Of a stretch of 64,000 nucleotides of DNA, positions 32,700 through 43,074 are shown piece by piece. The notes under the pieces are model-generated. The model did not search any database, was not told the origin of the DNA, and worked only from the letters and a program-made list of their open reading frames with translations. The number at the start of each line of letters is the position of its first letter. Position 1 is the stretch's first letter. The translations under genes were made by a program, and so were the position numbers. Source of the DNA: Choricystis sp. odSpoLacu1 (Eukaryota; Chlorophyta; Trebouxiophyceae); assembly GCA_958009055.1 (NCBI GenBank), contig OY253658.1, forward strand, positions 682,684 to 746,683, given 5' to 3'.

Positions 32700-33816
32700 T
32701 CACACAGCACCCACCCCCCCAGCCACCTCACCCCCACCCTTCAGCAGCGGCACAACCGCCGCCCGCCCAACCGCTGACCTCACAAACGCACACGTCGCTA
32801 TCACCCCTCCCAACAGCCACCCCGCCACCACGTCGGCCGGGTGGTGGCGGTTGTCCACGATGCGGGAGGCGCCGATGCACCAGGGCAGGAGGAGGGTGAG
32901 GAAGGCCCAGATAAGGCCGGCCGATCGAACGGCGTCGCCCGCTGTGGCCGCACTCACGCGCTTCCACCCGCCCACCCGCACCGGTGTCGTCAGGCACGCG
33001 TGCAGCGAGTACAGTGCGGTGAAGACAGCGATGGCGGCAGACGAAGACGAGTGGCCAGAGGGGAAGGAGACGCGGGCGGTGTCTAAATTTTTGACAACAC
33101 CAGTCGGGGTGCAGGGGGTGCCGGGCGGGGATCCAGCGGGTGCAGGCGTGCACACTGAAAAGAAGTAGGGGCGCAGGTAGCCGACGGCCAGCTTGGTGAC
33201 TTCAGTTATGAGGACGGTGAGGAGGGTCGCGCCCGCCAGGTCGACACAGTGGTACACCCCCCCCGCCAGGGCGCGCGTCGCCCCCCCATTGGCGCACCGA
33301 CGCAGGCCGGCTTCAACGAGGGCCAGGGTGGCGGCCCACACGATGAGGGGCCCCACGATGGCGGCCCACGCGGGCACAGAGTTGGGGCGATAAGGATACG
33401 AAAACATGGCATCCCCCGGGGCCACGGGGCGGGCGCGCGGGTGGATGGAGGGCGCCGCCTCCAGCACGATGAGCGGGATGACGGTGGTCAGCAGGGCCAG
33501 GGTGAACAGGGGCCACGCGGGGGCGGCCAGGACGGCGCGCCAGTCGACGGAGCGCAGCGACCAGGAGGCGGGGAGGGAGGAGGTGGCGCCATCATCAGCT
33601 GCATCGTCGCGCTTGCGGTCGGGGGAGTCGAGGTCGATGGACTGGAGGCCACTGTTGTGAGGGTGTGGGGTCAAAGGTGGGAGAGGAGGCCAGGGATGCG
33701 CGGTCGCCTAGCCGCGCCCTCCTCCCCCCCAGCGGCCTGCGTCTGGCCCCAGCCAACGCAGGCCGCCTGTTTCAAGCCAGCACTCACGTGAAGCTGCGGG
33801 AGGCGGCGCCCAGCAT
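32700..33816 (-). CDS. LPP: Lipid phosphate phosphatase (PAP2 family, LPP type)
   Basis: Exon 1 (33816-33788) joins exon 2 (33651-32700) across a GT-AG intron, giving 326 aa. The three signature motifs are present: KLAVGYLRP, PSGHSS and SRIVDNRHH. About six membrane helices surround them. The enzyme dephosphorylates phosphatidate and related lipids with the active site facing the lumen or outside. Between motifs lies a loop with CTP..GTPCTPTG that may be disulphide-linked. The exon 1 joint reads MLGAASRSFTGLQSIDLD. It is head-to-head with BMS1. Confidence 0.9.
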
Positions 33817-34117
33817 CGTGTCGCGCAGAGAGAGACCAAGCGCAGGGGGCGGCAACGCCAATGGCGAAGAAAGACGGTCGAGAATGACGGCCTCACTCCA
33901 ATTGCTTTGTGGGTTGCTGCTGGCGCCGTCACACGCACACACCGCGGCACGCCCCCCCTCGTGCACGCCGTGTGGGCAGCGTGACGTGCGTGTGGAGAAG
34001 CTTGGCAGCCCCCGTCGCGAGCACTCTCCGCCGCCCCCGCGGCTAGCCGCAAACAACTAGGGCCGCCGGCCCCCCTCCCCCCCCCCTCCCCGCCCCGCCC
34101 CTCCTCCTGCCCCCACC
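33817..34117. other. Divergent promoter region between LPP and BMS1
   Basis: This 301-bp interval holds no convincing coding frame. A long C-run (34077-34087) lies about 30 bp before the BMS1 start codon. Confidence 0.5.
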
Positions 34118-37100
34118 ATGGCCGCCTCCAAAGGCCACAAAAAGAAGGTCAAGGGAGCCAAAGCCGCCAAAGCCGCGTCCTCCGCCCGCAAAAAGGCGCG
34201 CGCGGGCGCGGCCGACGGCCCTGACGGCCTCGCCCCCCGCACCCGCGCGCTGCGGTCCTCCGACCCGTCCACCGCCAAAGCCCGCAACCCGCGCGCCTTC
34301 ACGGTGGCGTCCCGGGGGCGCGCCAAACAGCAGCGCGCCCGCACCGCGGAGAAGGAGCAGAAGCGGGTGCACGCGCCCGCGGTCGACGCGGCGGCCGACG
34401 GCGCGGCCGCCGACGTCGACGCGCCGCCCTTTGTCGTGCTGGTGCACGGCCCCCCGGGCGCCGGCAAAACCACTCTCATCAAAGCCCTGGTCAAACATTA
34501 CACCCGGCAGAGTGTGGCGGATCCGAGGGGGCCGGTCACGGTGGTGGCTGGGCGCGCACGCCGCCTCACCCTGATCGAGTGCCCCCCTGACGCCATGGGC
34601 ATGCTGGACGCCGCCAAGGTGGCCGACCTGGTGCTCCTGTTGATCGATGCTCACTACGGGTTTGAGATGGAGACGTTTGAGCTGCTCAACATGCTGCAGG
34701 TGTCCGGGTTTCCCAAGGTGATGGGTGTTTTGACCCACCTCGACGGTTTTCGGGACGCCGCCAAACTGAAGAAAGCCAAGAAAGCGCTCAAACACAGGTT
34801 CTGGACCGAGGTCTACGCCGGCGCCAAACTGTTCTACCTGTCGGGCATGCGGCATGGGTCGTACCCGCGCCGCGAGATTTTGAACCTGGCGCGCTTTATT
34901 TCCATCGTCAAGTTTAGGCCGCTCACCTGGCGCTCCTCCCACGCCTACGTCCTGGCCGACCGAGTGGAGGACATCACCCCGGGTGCAGACGTGGCTGCCA
35001 ACCCTGCTGTCGACCGCACAGTCGCAATCTACGGGTGGGTGCGCGGCGCGCCGCTGCGCGGCGCGACGCCGCGCGTGCACGTCCCGGGCGTCGGCGACTT
35101 TACGGCCGCCTCTCTGACCCCCTGCCCCGACCCCTGCCCCCGCCCGGGTGCTGACGCGGGGCGCCGCAAACGGCTGGGCGACCGCGACCGCCTTATCTAC
35201 GCCCCCATGTCGGACGTGGGGAGGCTCCTGTTTGACAAGGACGCGATGTACGTCGACATTCCAGACCACAGAGTGGCCTTCACAGACCCCACCGCAGAAG
35301 GCGCGGCCGCGCTGGCTGCGTCTGCCGCCTCCACCGACGGCGTCCGCATGGTCAAAACGCTGCAGAGCGCGCCCGTGCCGGTGGATGCCGGGCTGGCGGC
35401 GTCCACGATTCGCCTGTTTGAGGGGGGCGACGCGGTCGCTGGCGGAGCGTGGGGGGAGGCGGCTGACGCGCCGCCCCAGCCGCGCGCGCGGCGCGCAGCC
35501 CCCGTCGGCACCGGCGTCGCCATCAACGCGGGGGGCGTGCTGGACTCGGACGCGAGTGATGATGGTGACGAGGATGGCGACGGTGGCGGGGACACCCAGA
35601 GCGAGAGCGGCAGCGACGGCAGCGGCGCGCCCGCGTGGGACGGCGACGACGACGACGACGACGGCGCGCCACCCTCCTCCCCCGATTCAGAGGGCCTGGG
35701 CGGCGCCGCCCGCTGGAAGGCGGCCCTGGCCGACAACGCGGCGCGGCTGTACGCGGCCCGCGGCGTGGACCTGGCGGCCGCCGTGTATGGGGGGGGCGGT
35801 GGGAGCGGTGGCGGCCGCGCCGACGCGGCCGACTCGGACTCAGACGGCGAACTCTTCACGCGCCGCGGCGCCGGCCCCGCCGGCCTGGCGCGCGGGGCAG
35901 AGGGTGGTGCGCCTGCCGCTCCACCCACCCCGCCCGCCGCGGATGACGCGGCCGCCCCCCCCCTGGATGTGAGCACTCTCCTCCGCTTTGGCGACGCGGA
36001 CCGCGTCGAGGCGCTGCGGAATCGCTTCGTCACGGGCGACTGGGACGCCGCCGCCGCCCGGGGGGAGGCACGGCCCATGAGTGGCGCTGCTGATGAGGAC
36101 GATGATGACGCCCCCGTGTTTGGCGACTGGGAGGATGTGGACGCTGCGGGCGGTGGCGACGGCGACGCCGCGGTGGACGCCGCGCGCGCCGCGATCGCGG
36201 CGGCTGAAGCCGAAGCCGCCGCCGAGGCCAAGGCCGCCAAAAAGGCGGCCTTTGATGCCGCCTACGATGAAGGCGGCGGTGCGGCGGGCGTGGGGGAGGG
36301 GGGCGGTGGTGGCGGCGGCGCCGCCCCCACCCCCGACGACCCCCCGCGCCGCGATGACGGCCCCAACTTTTACGATGACGCCAAAGCCGCCCTCGCCGCC
36401 CGCGCCGCCCGCACGCGGGCCGCCCTGGACGCTCTCCCCGCCCGCGAGCGGGCCGCGCTGGCGGGGGTTGCGCCCGGGACGTATGTGAAGTTGACGCTCG
36501 CGCGTGTGCCGTGCGAACTGATGGCACACTGGTCCCCCCGCCGCCCCCTGTACGCGGGCGAGTTGACGCCCGAGGATGAGGGGCGCACCTTTCTGCAGCT
36601 GCGCTTCAAGCGGCACAGGTGGGCGCCCTGCACCCTGAAAGCGAGGGACCCGCTGGTGCTGTCGATCGGGTGGCGGCGGACGCAGTCGCTGCCGGTGTAC
36701 GCGACGGAGGACGCCAACGGCCGCCACCGCGCCCTCAAGTACACCCCCGACCACGCCCACTGCATCGCTCACGCGTACGCACCCTCTGCACCGGCAGGGA
36801 CGGGCGTGCTGGCGGTGCAGGCGGGCGCGGTGCGCGCGTGCGCGTGGCGCGTGGCCGCGACGGGCGCGGTGTTGGGGGCGGACCCCGCGCCGCGCGTCGT
36901 CAAGAAGCTGAAGCTGGTGGGTGAGCCGACGACCATCCACAAACGCACCGCATTCGTGCGGGGGTTGTTCACGTCTGCGCTGGAGGCCGCCAAGTTTGAG
37001 GGGGCGGCCGTGCGCACCGCGGCGGGGCTGCGCGGCATCATCAAAAAAGCCGCGACCGACCGCGCGGCCAAAGGCTCGCCCGGCACCGTCCGCATTTCAT

Positions 37101-37963
37101 TCGAAGACAAACCCCTGCTGTCTGACGTCGTGTTTCTGAGGGCGTGGGTGGTGGTGGACCTGCCGCGCACGTGCGTCCACGTCACCGACCTGCTGGCGCC
37201 GGCGGCGGGGGCGGGGCGCGTGCGCGGCAAGCGTGATGAAGAAGAAGGCGACGCGGCGGCGCCGACCACCCCCCCCCCCGCTGGAGCCTCCGCCCCCCCC
37301 ACCGCCGCCTTTGACCCGGCGCCCTCGTTCTGGGGGGCGCGGGCAGGCTGGGTGTTTGGCACGGGGGCGCGGGGGACGGGGTACTACCGCGACGACGGCG
37401 GCGCGGGCGGCCGCCCGACGCGCGGTGGAGACGCGGACGCTGCTGCTGCTGCCGCCGCTCCCGCCACTGGCGCCCCCACACCAACCCCACCCACCGACCA
37501 AGGCTGGGTCGCCGTCCGCACCGTGGCCGAGCTGCGGCGCGCGGCGGGCATCGGCGCGCCGCGCGCCAAGGACTCGCTGTACCGTGAAATCGACCGCCCG
37601 ATCAAGCGCGTGTTCAACCCGTTGGGCGTGCCCAAGTCGCTGCAGGCTGCCCTGCCCTTCAAATCCAAGCCACGCGAAGCGAGCGCGCGCAAGACCAAGA
37701 GCCTGGACCAAAAGCGCGGGGTTGTGCGCGCGCCGGGGGAGCGCGCGACTGCCACGCTCGTCTCTCAACTCAACGCCATCCGCAACGCCAAAGCCGGCAA
37801 GAGGCGGGAGAAGGAGGCGGTCAAGCGGGCCGCCCACGCGGAGCGGGTGGCGGCGGACGCTGTGTGGCGGGGGGAGCTCTTGAAAGAACGCAAGAAGGCG
37901 AGGTGGGTGGAGCAGGGGCGCGCGGAGCGAGCGGCCGACCGCAAGCGCCAGCGGCGCGAGTGA
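34118..37963 (+). CDS. BMS1: Ribosome biogenesis GTPase BMS1
   Basis: This intronless gene of 1281 aa is nearly the same length as human BMS1 (1282). The P-loop GPPGAGKT lies at residues 111-118 after VVLVH. It continues into PVTVVAGRARRLTLIECP and DLVLLLIDAHYGFEMETFELL. A long acidic Asp/Glu/Gly-rich middle separates the GTPase from the C-terminal AARP2CN/DUF663-type domain (GTYVKLTLARVPCELM, RFKRHRWAPCTLKARDP, GLRGIIKKA). The last 150 residues are basic, including AALPFKSKP. BMS1 is the SSU-processome GTPase that recruits Rcl1 to pre-18S rRNA. It shares the window with UTP25. Confidence 0.96.
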   Translation: MAASKGHKKKVKGAKAAKAASSARKKARAGAADGPDGLAPRTRALRSSDPSTAKARNPRAFTVASRGRAKQQRARTAEKEQKRVHAPAVDAAADGAAADVDAPPFVVLVHGPPGAGKTTLIKALVKHYTRQSVADPRGPVTVVAGRARRLTLIECPPDAMGMLDAAKVADLVLLLIDAHYGFEMETFELLNMLQVSGFPKVMGVLTHLDGFRDAAKLKKAKKALKHRFWTEVYAGAKLFYLSGMRHGSYPRREILNLARFISIVKFRPLTWRSSHAYVLADRVEDITPGADVAANPAVDRTVAIYGWVRGAPLRGATPRVHVPGVGDFTAASLTPCPDPCPRPGADAGRRKRLGDRDRLIYAPMSDVGRLLFDKDAMYVDIPDHRVAFTDPTAEGAAALAASAASTDGVRMVKTLQSAPVPVDAGLAASTIRLFEGGDAVAGGAWGEAADAPPQPRARRAAPVGTGVAINAGGVLDSDASDDGDEDGDGGGDTQSESGSDGSGAPAWDGDDDDDDGAPPSSPDSEGLGGAARWKAALADNAARLYAARGVDLAAAVYGGGGGSGGGRADAADSDSDGELFTRRGAGPAGLARGAEGGAPAAPPTPPAADDAAAPPLDVSTLLRFGDADRVEALRNRFVTGDWDAAAARGEARPMSGAADEDDDDAPVFGDWEDVDAAGGGDGDAAVDAARAAIAAAEAEAAAEAKAAKKAAFDAAYDEGGGAAGVGEGGGGGGGAAPTPDDPPRRDDGPNFYDDAKAALAARAARTRAALDALPARERAALAGVAPGTYVKLTLARVPCELMAHWSPRRPLYAGELTPEDEGRTFLQLRFKRHRWAPCTLKARDPLVLSIGWRRTQSLPVYATEDANGRHRALKYTPDHAHCIAHAYAPSAPAGTGVLAVQAGAVRACAWRVAATGAVLGADPAPRVVKKLKLVGEPTTIHKRTAFVRGLFTSALEAAKFEGAAVRTAAGLRGIIKKAATDRAAKGSPGTVRISFEDKPLLSDVVFLRAWVVVDLPRTCVHVTDLLAPAAGAGRVRGKRDEEEGDAAAPTTPPPAGASAPPTAAFDPAPSFWGARAGWVFGTGARGTGYYRDDGGAGGRPTRGGDADAAAAAAAPATGAPTPTPPTDQGWVAVRTVAELRRAAGIGAPRAKDSLYREIDRPIKRVFNPLGVPKSLQAALPFKSKPREASARKTKSLDQKRGVVRAPGERATATLVSQLNAIRNAKAGKRREKEAVKRAAHAERVAADAVWRGELLKERKKARWVEQGRAERAADRKRQRRE

Positions 37964-38099
37964 GAGACACAGAGAGAGAATGGCGTGTGAGTGCGCGTTT
38001 TTGTTTTGCTGGTACTCTGCATGATTTTGTTGTTCATTGGTGTGCTGGCGTCATGTGCATGCACACGGGGGCGTTGAGAAAAAAAAAAGGGGGGTTCTT

Positions 38100-39176
38100 T
38101 CACGCCGCGCTCGCCAGCGCGGCCGCCAGCCCAACGCCCAGCGCGGCGTGCCACTTGAGCGCGTCCGCTTTCAGCGTGCGTATGGCGGGCGGACTCGCGT
38201 GATCGGCCGCCGCCCTGCGGGCCAGGGCGGCGCCCAGCGGGGCGGCCGCCAGAGACGCGAGCGCGGCGGCGGGCGGGAGGGCGCCGAGTGCCGCCGCGCC
38301 GAAAACCAGAGAGTGCACACACGCGACGATCGCGCCCACCGCCGCCGCCGCGCGGCGGGTGCCCAGCCTGACCACAGGAGACTGCTTGCCTGCGGCCGTG
38401 TCGCCCACCACCTGGTGAAAGTGGGAGCAGAGCAGGACGGTGGCGGTCGTCGCGCCGACGACGGTCGACGCGACGGCCACCGCGGGCGTGACGTGCATCG
38501 CCGTCGCCCCACCCACTGCCGCCGACGCCGCCAAATAAACCGCGGTCGTGGCGGCCGGCCCAAACGCGGCAAACGCGAGGGGCTCCCCCAGCCCCGCGTA
38601 GGAGAGGCGGAAGGGGGGGCCTTGGTAGACGTAGCCACAAGCGACAGCGGCGGCGAGGAGGCGCGCGGGCAGGCCATCGGCTGCGGTCGCCAACGCGGAC
38701 CGCAGCAGGAGGGCGCCTGTGACCAGGGCTAGTAAAGAGGCCACATGCACGGTGCCCGCCCGCCCGCCCAGCAGGGCCACGACCGACTCGCGCTTGGCGG
38801 CGTCGACACCAGTGGTCGCGTCGAATGCATCATTTGACAGATTCAACCACCCAATGATGAGGCAGGCGCCCGCCGCCGCACGAGCCAGCATGGGTGTCGC
38901 CCAGGTGCCTGTGGACGCGGCTGCAGCCGCGCCGCCCACCAGGACGGGTATTAAAGCAACCGCGTACATCGGGGGTTTGGCAGCTGCCCACAGGAGGGAG
39001 GCTCGATCAGGCTCAGCTCCCCACCCCGCGTCGTCAGGCGGGGTGGCTGCGTGGGGACGGGCGGTGCGTGGTGGGCGCGTGGTGTGTCGCCTGGCGGCAG
39101 GGAGGGTTGGGCGGCAGGGTGCGGCGCGGCGCGGCGCGGCGCGCATTGGGGCGCGTGCGTGTTTAAAGGCGTGCAT
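38100..39176 (-). CDS. menA: 1,4-dihydroxy-2-naphthoate phytyltransferase (MenA/ABC4 type), plastid
   Basis: This is an intronless gene of 358 aa. A transit-like N-terminus full of Arg, Ala, Pro and His (about 60 residues) precedes a membrane prenyltransferase. WLNLSNDAFDATTGVD contains the Asp-rich prenyl diphosphate site, followed by AAVACGYVYQGPPFRLSYAG, where YQGPPF is typical of MenA. About eight membrane helices follow. The enzyme attaches the phytyl chain to DHNA to make phylloquinone, the photosystem I quinone. Ala/Val composition is extreme, even for this window. Confidence 0.88.
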   Translation of the reverse strand: MHAFKHARAPMRAAPRRAAPCRPTLPAARRHTTRPPRTARPHAATPPDDAGWGAEPDRASLLWAAAKPPMYAVALIPVLVGGAAAAASTGTWATPMLARAAAGACLIIGWLNLSNDAFDATTGVDAAKRESVVALLGGRAGTVHVASLLALVTGALLLRSALATAADGLPARLLAAAVACGYVYQGPPFRLSYAGLGEPLAFAAFGPAATTAVYLAASAAVGGATAMHVTPAVAVASTVVGATTATVLLCSHFHQVVGDTAAGKQSPVVRLGTRRAAAAVGAIVACVHSLVFGAAALGALPPAAALASLAAAPLGAALARRAAADHASPPAIRTLKADALKWHAALGVGLAAALASAA

Positions 39177-39394
39177 CGTCGTGTGTGTGAGTGCTGCGGC
39201 CGCCGTGGTGCGTCACGCGCGGCCGCGGGCAGCTGATGCCGGGGCCCAACCGCAAACGAGAAAGGCGTTTAACGCGGGCTCGTCTCTGTTTCGAAAATCA
39301 CACTTTTCGTTGGGGGGCAATCCTTTTCCCGCCTCCCTTCCCCCCGCGTGCCAGCAACACCCACGCACACCCACCCTCCCTGCCATCGCCCCGC

Positions 39395-41770
39395 ATGGAC
39401 GGCAACGCTGCCGCCGCGGGTCTGGGCGCTGCCGCCCTGGCGTCGAGCCTGGTGGCGGATCTCAAGGTGTGTGTTTCGCAATGCGTGCGCCTTGGGCTCT
39501 CTCGCCACCGCGCGCGGCGTGGGTTTGCAGGGCTCAGGTCCTCGCCACAATCACTCCGTCTCCTGCACAGGGCGGGAGGCAAGGAAACAGCGGTAACAAA
39601 CGTGGAGCGCTGTTTTTGACACCCCTCCCTCATCTTTCCCACCAGTCCACTGACCCCGCCCCCGTCGCCCGCGCCCTGACCGCCCTGGCCGACTTGTCAC
39701 GCGCACGCTCCTCTTCCATTCCTCTCACCCCCCTCCAAGACGCCTTTGTCGCGGCGGACGGGTTTGGGCCCCTCGTGTGCGCGCTGGACTCGGCCCTCGG
39801 CCGCGCGTCGGCCGCGGGCGCCTCTCCCGCCGCCTCCCCCGCCACCGCGGCCTCCGCATGCGATGCACTGGCCCTGCTAACTCGTGGCCACGCTGGCGCC
39901 GCTGAAGCCGCCCGCACCGCGGGCGCCCTGCCTGCGCTGGCGGCTGTGTTGGACTCCGCCGCCCGCCGCCGCGCCCCGCCCCCCCCCCTCCGCCCTGCGC
40001 TGTGCAGCCGCCCTCGTGGCCCGTGGAGGCGGTGAAGCCGCCACCGAGCTGGTGGCGGCGGGCGGGGTGCACGCTGCTGCAGCTCTGCTGGCGAGTGGGG
40101 AAGGGGAGGCTGCTGCCGACGCGGCAGCGCTGTTGGCGTCCGCGGCCGCCACCTCCCGCCTCGCCACGCGGGCCGCCCTGGCGGCCGCCACCCCCGCCCT
40201 GGTGGCCTTGCTGGATGGGGGTGCCCCTCTCACTGCCTGTCATGCGATTGACGTGCTGGACGCCGCCCTGGCCGGGGGGGACGGGCGCGCGGCCGCGCGC
40301 GCTCTCGCGCGCAGCGGCGGCCTGGCCGCCTTGTTAGATGCACTCACCGGCCCCCAAGGCCTGGCCGTTCGTGCTGCCACCGTGTTGGCGGACCTGGCGG
40401 CTGCCTCCCCGCCCGCCGCGGCCGCGGTACGGGCGGCTGCCACGCCGCGGCACGTGGTGGCAGCCGCGCGCGCGCGTGCACTCGCACCGCTGGCGGCCGC
40501 CCTGTTTGCGCCAGACGGCTCCACTGATGCGGCGGGGCTGGCACTGCTCGTCGCTGCCCGCTGCGTGCCCGCCGTGCTGGCTGCGGGTGGTTTCGCCGCC
40601 GCCGCCGTCGTTCGCGCCGCTGCCGGCGACGCGGGCGCCGCGCTGCTGGCCAACGCGCCCGACGCGCCAGCCGCCGCCCTGGCGGCCGCGTCCCTGCTGG
40701 TCGCCGCCCCTCCCGTGGCGGCCGCGTTGACGCGGCCGGGCGCGTTGAACGCGGTGGTGGGGGACGCTATGCGCGAGAGCGCGGCCGCGGTGCGTGACGA
40801 CGCCACCCCACGCCCCGCCACCGACGCCCTGCTGGCCATCGTGGCGGCGACACCGCCTCTGGCGGCGGTGTCGGCACTGCCAGCGCTGCCTCCGCCCTCC
40901 CCCGACCCCCGCCCGCCCACGGGGGACTTGGTGTTTGTGTGCGGCAGTTCGCGCGTGGCCGCGCCAGCGGCTCCCCTGGCCGCCGCGTCAGCCGCGGTGG
41001 CGGCCACCCTGGCTCGGCTAGGAGCCGCTGCCGCCGCCCGGGCGGCGGTCGTGCTGCCGGACGCGGGGCTGGGGGAGGCGCGCGCGGCGCAGGTGTTTGA
41101 AAACATCGTCGTTCCGTTTGCTGCCCACGGCGCCCGCATCCCGCCCGATGGTGCCATCCCCGCCTACGCGCTGGCGACAGCTCTGGCCATGCCAGACCTG
41201 CAGGCGGCGGCTCTGGCGGCCGCGCGGCCGGCGCTGGCCACAGACGAAGGGTGTGCCGCAGCAGTGCGCGGCGCGGCGACGGGCGCGGCCCGCCCTCCAC
41301 CCCGCGACCCCCTCCTGGTGGCGGCCGCCACCGCCACCCTGGACAGGCTGCCCGAGCTGGCGACCGGTGACCGGCTGGCGCGGCTGGTGGCGGAGGCAGG
41401 GCCAGCGCTTGCCCCGGCGCTGGCGGCCGCGGCGGCCGCGCGCGTGCACGGCGCGGGGGCGCCCCGGCTGATGACGTCACCGTCAGCGGACGAGGGGAAT
41501 GGTGCCACCACCAACCCCTCCCTGGGCGGCTTGGGCGACGCCCTGGTCAGCTGGGTCGCGCGCCGCGTGAGCGGGTTGAGCGTCGACGGCGGCGCCTCGG
41601 AGGCGGACTCCTCCTCACCCTCCTCCTCCCCGCCGCCCCTGCCGCCGCCCACCGCCAGCGTGACGGTGACGGTGGCAAATGCTGCGCCTGCCGCCAAGGC
41701 GGAGATCGGGCCCGCGTCCCCCGCGCGCCTGAGCGCGCTCGACCGGTTGAGCGACGCGCTGGCGTTTTGA
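39395..41770 (+). CDS. Armadillo-repeat protein with C-terminal BTB-like domain (one frame break)
   Basis: Exon 1 (39395-39466) joins exon 2 (from 39646) in phase 0. From 39646 to about 39978 the frame gives ARM-like helices (PLVCALDSALGR, ALPALAAVLDSAARRR). After the 10-C run at 39979-39988 the protein continues in the next frame (LRCAAALVARGGG) to the stop at 41770. One surplus C would reconcile them. Ala/Leu-rich 40-residue repeats follow. Near the C-terminus a BTB-like segment starts TGDLVFVCGSSRVAAP and includes QVFENIVVPFAAHG. The layout matches plant ARIA/ABAP1-type ARM-BTB proteins, substrate adaptors for CUL3. About 775 aa. The BTB assignment is tentative because of the compositional bias. 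Confidence 0.55.
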
Positions 41771-41998
41771 AAGAAGAGGGAAAGTGGGAGTGTGTTTTGT
41801 GTTCGTTTTATGTGTTCACCCGCGTGTGCTGTGTGACTGTCGCTAGCGTTTGTCGTCGTTTGCTGCTTCACTGGAGAGAGTGGGAGAGAGAAGAGGGGAA
41901 GCGAGCGAACGACGAAGAGAGGCAGAACTCGCTCTCGCTTTTGGTGTGTTGCGCACACCTCCTGCCACGCGCCCGCTCCCCACACACACACTCTCCAC

Positions 41999-42863
41999 AT
42001 GCGCCGCGTCGCCGCGATCGTGGGCCGCCAGGTGCGGTGGTGGGAGCGCGAGAGCAGTGCCGCGGCTGGTGCCCTCGCCCCCCTGCATGAGCACGCCGTC
42101 CGCGCGCACGCCTTGGTTCCGCGCGCGTTGGCTCACTCCTCCCCGTCTGGCGCACAGGCCGCGTGTCTGTGTGTCGAAAGGGGACGCTAACGCTAGGGCG
42201 CGCGAGGCTGAAGACGCCCTGCAGAACGAAAACAACGCGCCGCGCGACCCAAAATCGCGGCGCCTGCGCCTCTCGGCCCCGCCCCACCCACCGCTCCTCG
42301 TCCCTCTCCCTCCTCCCACACGCTCACACACCCTCTCTCTCTCACACACACACACACAGGCCCGCGCCTACGCCGCCGAGGCCGCCCCCCCGCCCGCCGC
42401 CCCCTCCGCGTCGCTCGACTGGGACAAACTCACCTCCCTCGTCACCACGGACGAGGGGCGCCGCGAGCTGGCCTCCCTGCGCCACGCCCTGGCGGAAGGC
42501 GTGGAGAAGCTGGCTGCCCGCGGCGGCAAGGGGGGCGCCCCCGACTTTGCCGCGGCCGCTGCCACGGTCGACCCTGCCGTTCTCTCCATCCTGAAACAAG
42601 CCTACTCCGACGTCAAGCTGCCCACCCTGGACCCGGGCGCCTCGGTTGCGGCGGTCAAGGAGAGGTTTGGCCCCATCCTGGAGGCGGCTGCCTCGCTGGA
42701 GAAGGCGAGCGCGCAGCGCGCGGCGTCGCTGGAGGCTGAGATTAAGACTGTGGCCGACGACATCGCCAAGCTTGCCCGCACCACGGTGGATGAAGCGTTG
42801 GCGGCGGACCCCAAGGCGGCGGCCAAGATCGATGGCGACATTGCGCGCGGCGAGTTTTATTGA
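41999..42863 (+). CDS. ATPQ: Mitochondrial ATP synthase subunit d
   Basis: Exon 1 (41999-42031, 11 codons) joins exon 2 (42360-42863) in phase 0 to give 178 aa. The presequence reads MRRVAAIVGRQARAYAAEA, a good mitochondrial targeting peptide. The mature part aligns by eye with plant ATP synthase d: SLDWDKLTSLVTTDEGRREL, SLRHALAEGV, ILKQAYSDVKLP, KERFGPILEAAASLEKAS, ending DGDIARGEFY. Subunit d is part of the peripheral stalk. The 328-nt intron ends in a CA repeat directly before the acceptor. Confidence 0.85.
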
Positions 42864-42965
42864 GTGAAAAAGTGAGGGTGGTGTGTTTTTTTCGCACCCC
42901 CCCTCGCGCGACGTTTTCTCTTTTTTTCTCTCTTTACGACGCTCTGCCCAAATCCAAAGACCTCA

Positions 42966-42988
42966 GTGTGTGTGTGTGTGTGTGTGTG
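42966..42988 (+). repeat. (TG)n microsatellite
   Basis: A pure TG dinucleotide run lies between the stop codon of the ATP synthase d gene and the next gene. Confidence 0.9.
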
Positions 42989-43074
42989 ACCGTGTTTCCA
43001 TTTTCGTTCTCGTGTGCGAACAAAAAAACAAAAAAGTCGTTTGTCTCTCATCACTCCCCAATCGCGAGAGCAAG

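Noticed and set aside
34043..35269. 408-codon minus-strand frame overlapping the BMS1 GTPase domain
   Set aside because: The opposite strand encodes the conserved P-loop region; the antisense frame has no family resemblance.
35197..36240. Antisense Ser/Pro-rich frame inside BMS1
   Set aside because: It mirrors the acidic low-complexity middle of BMS1 and has no independent features.
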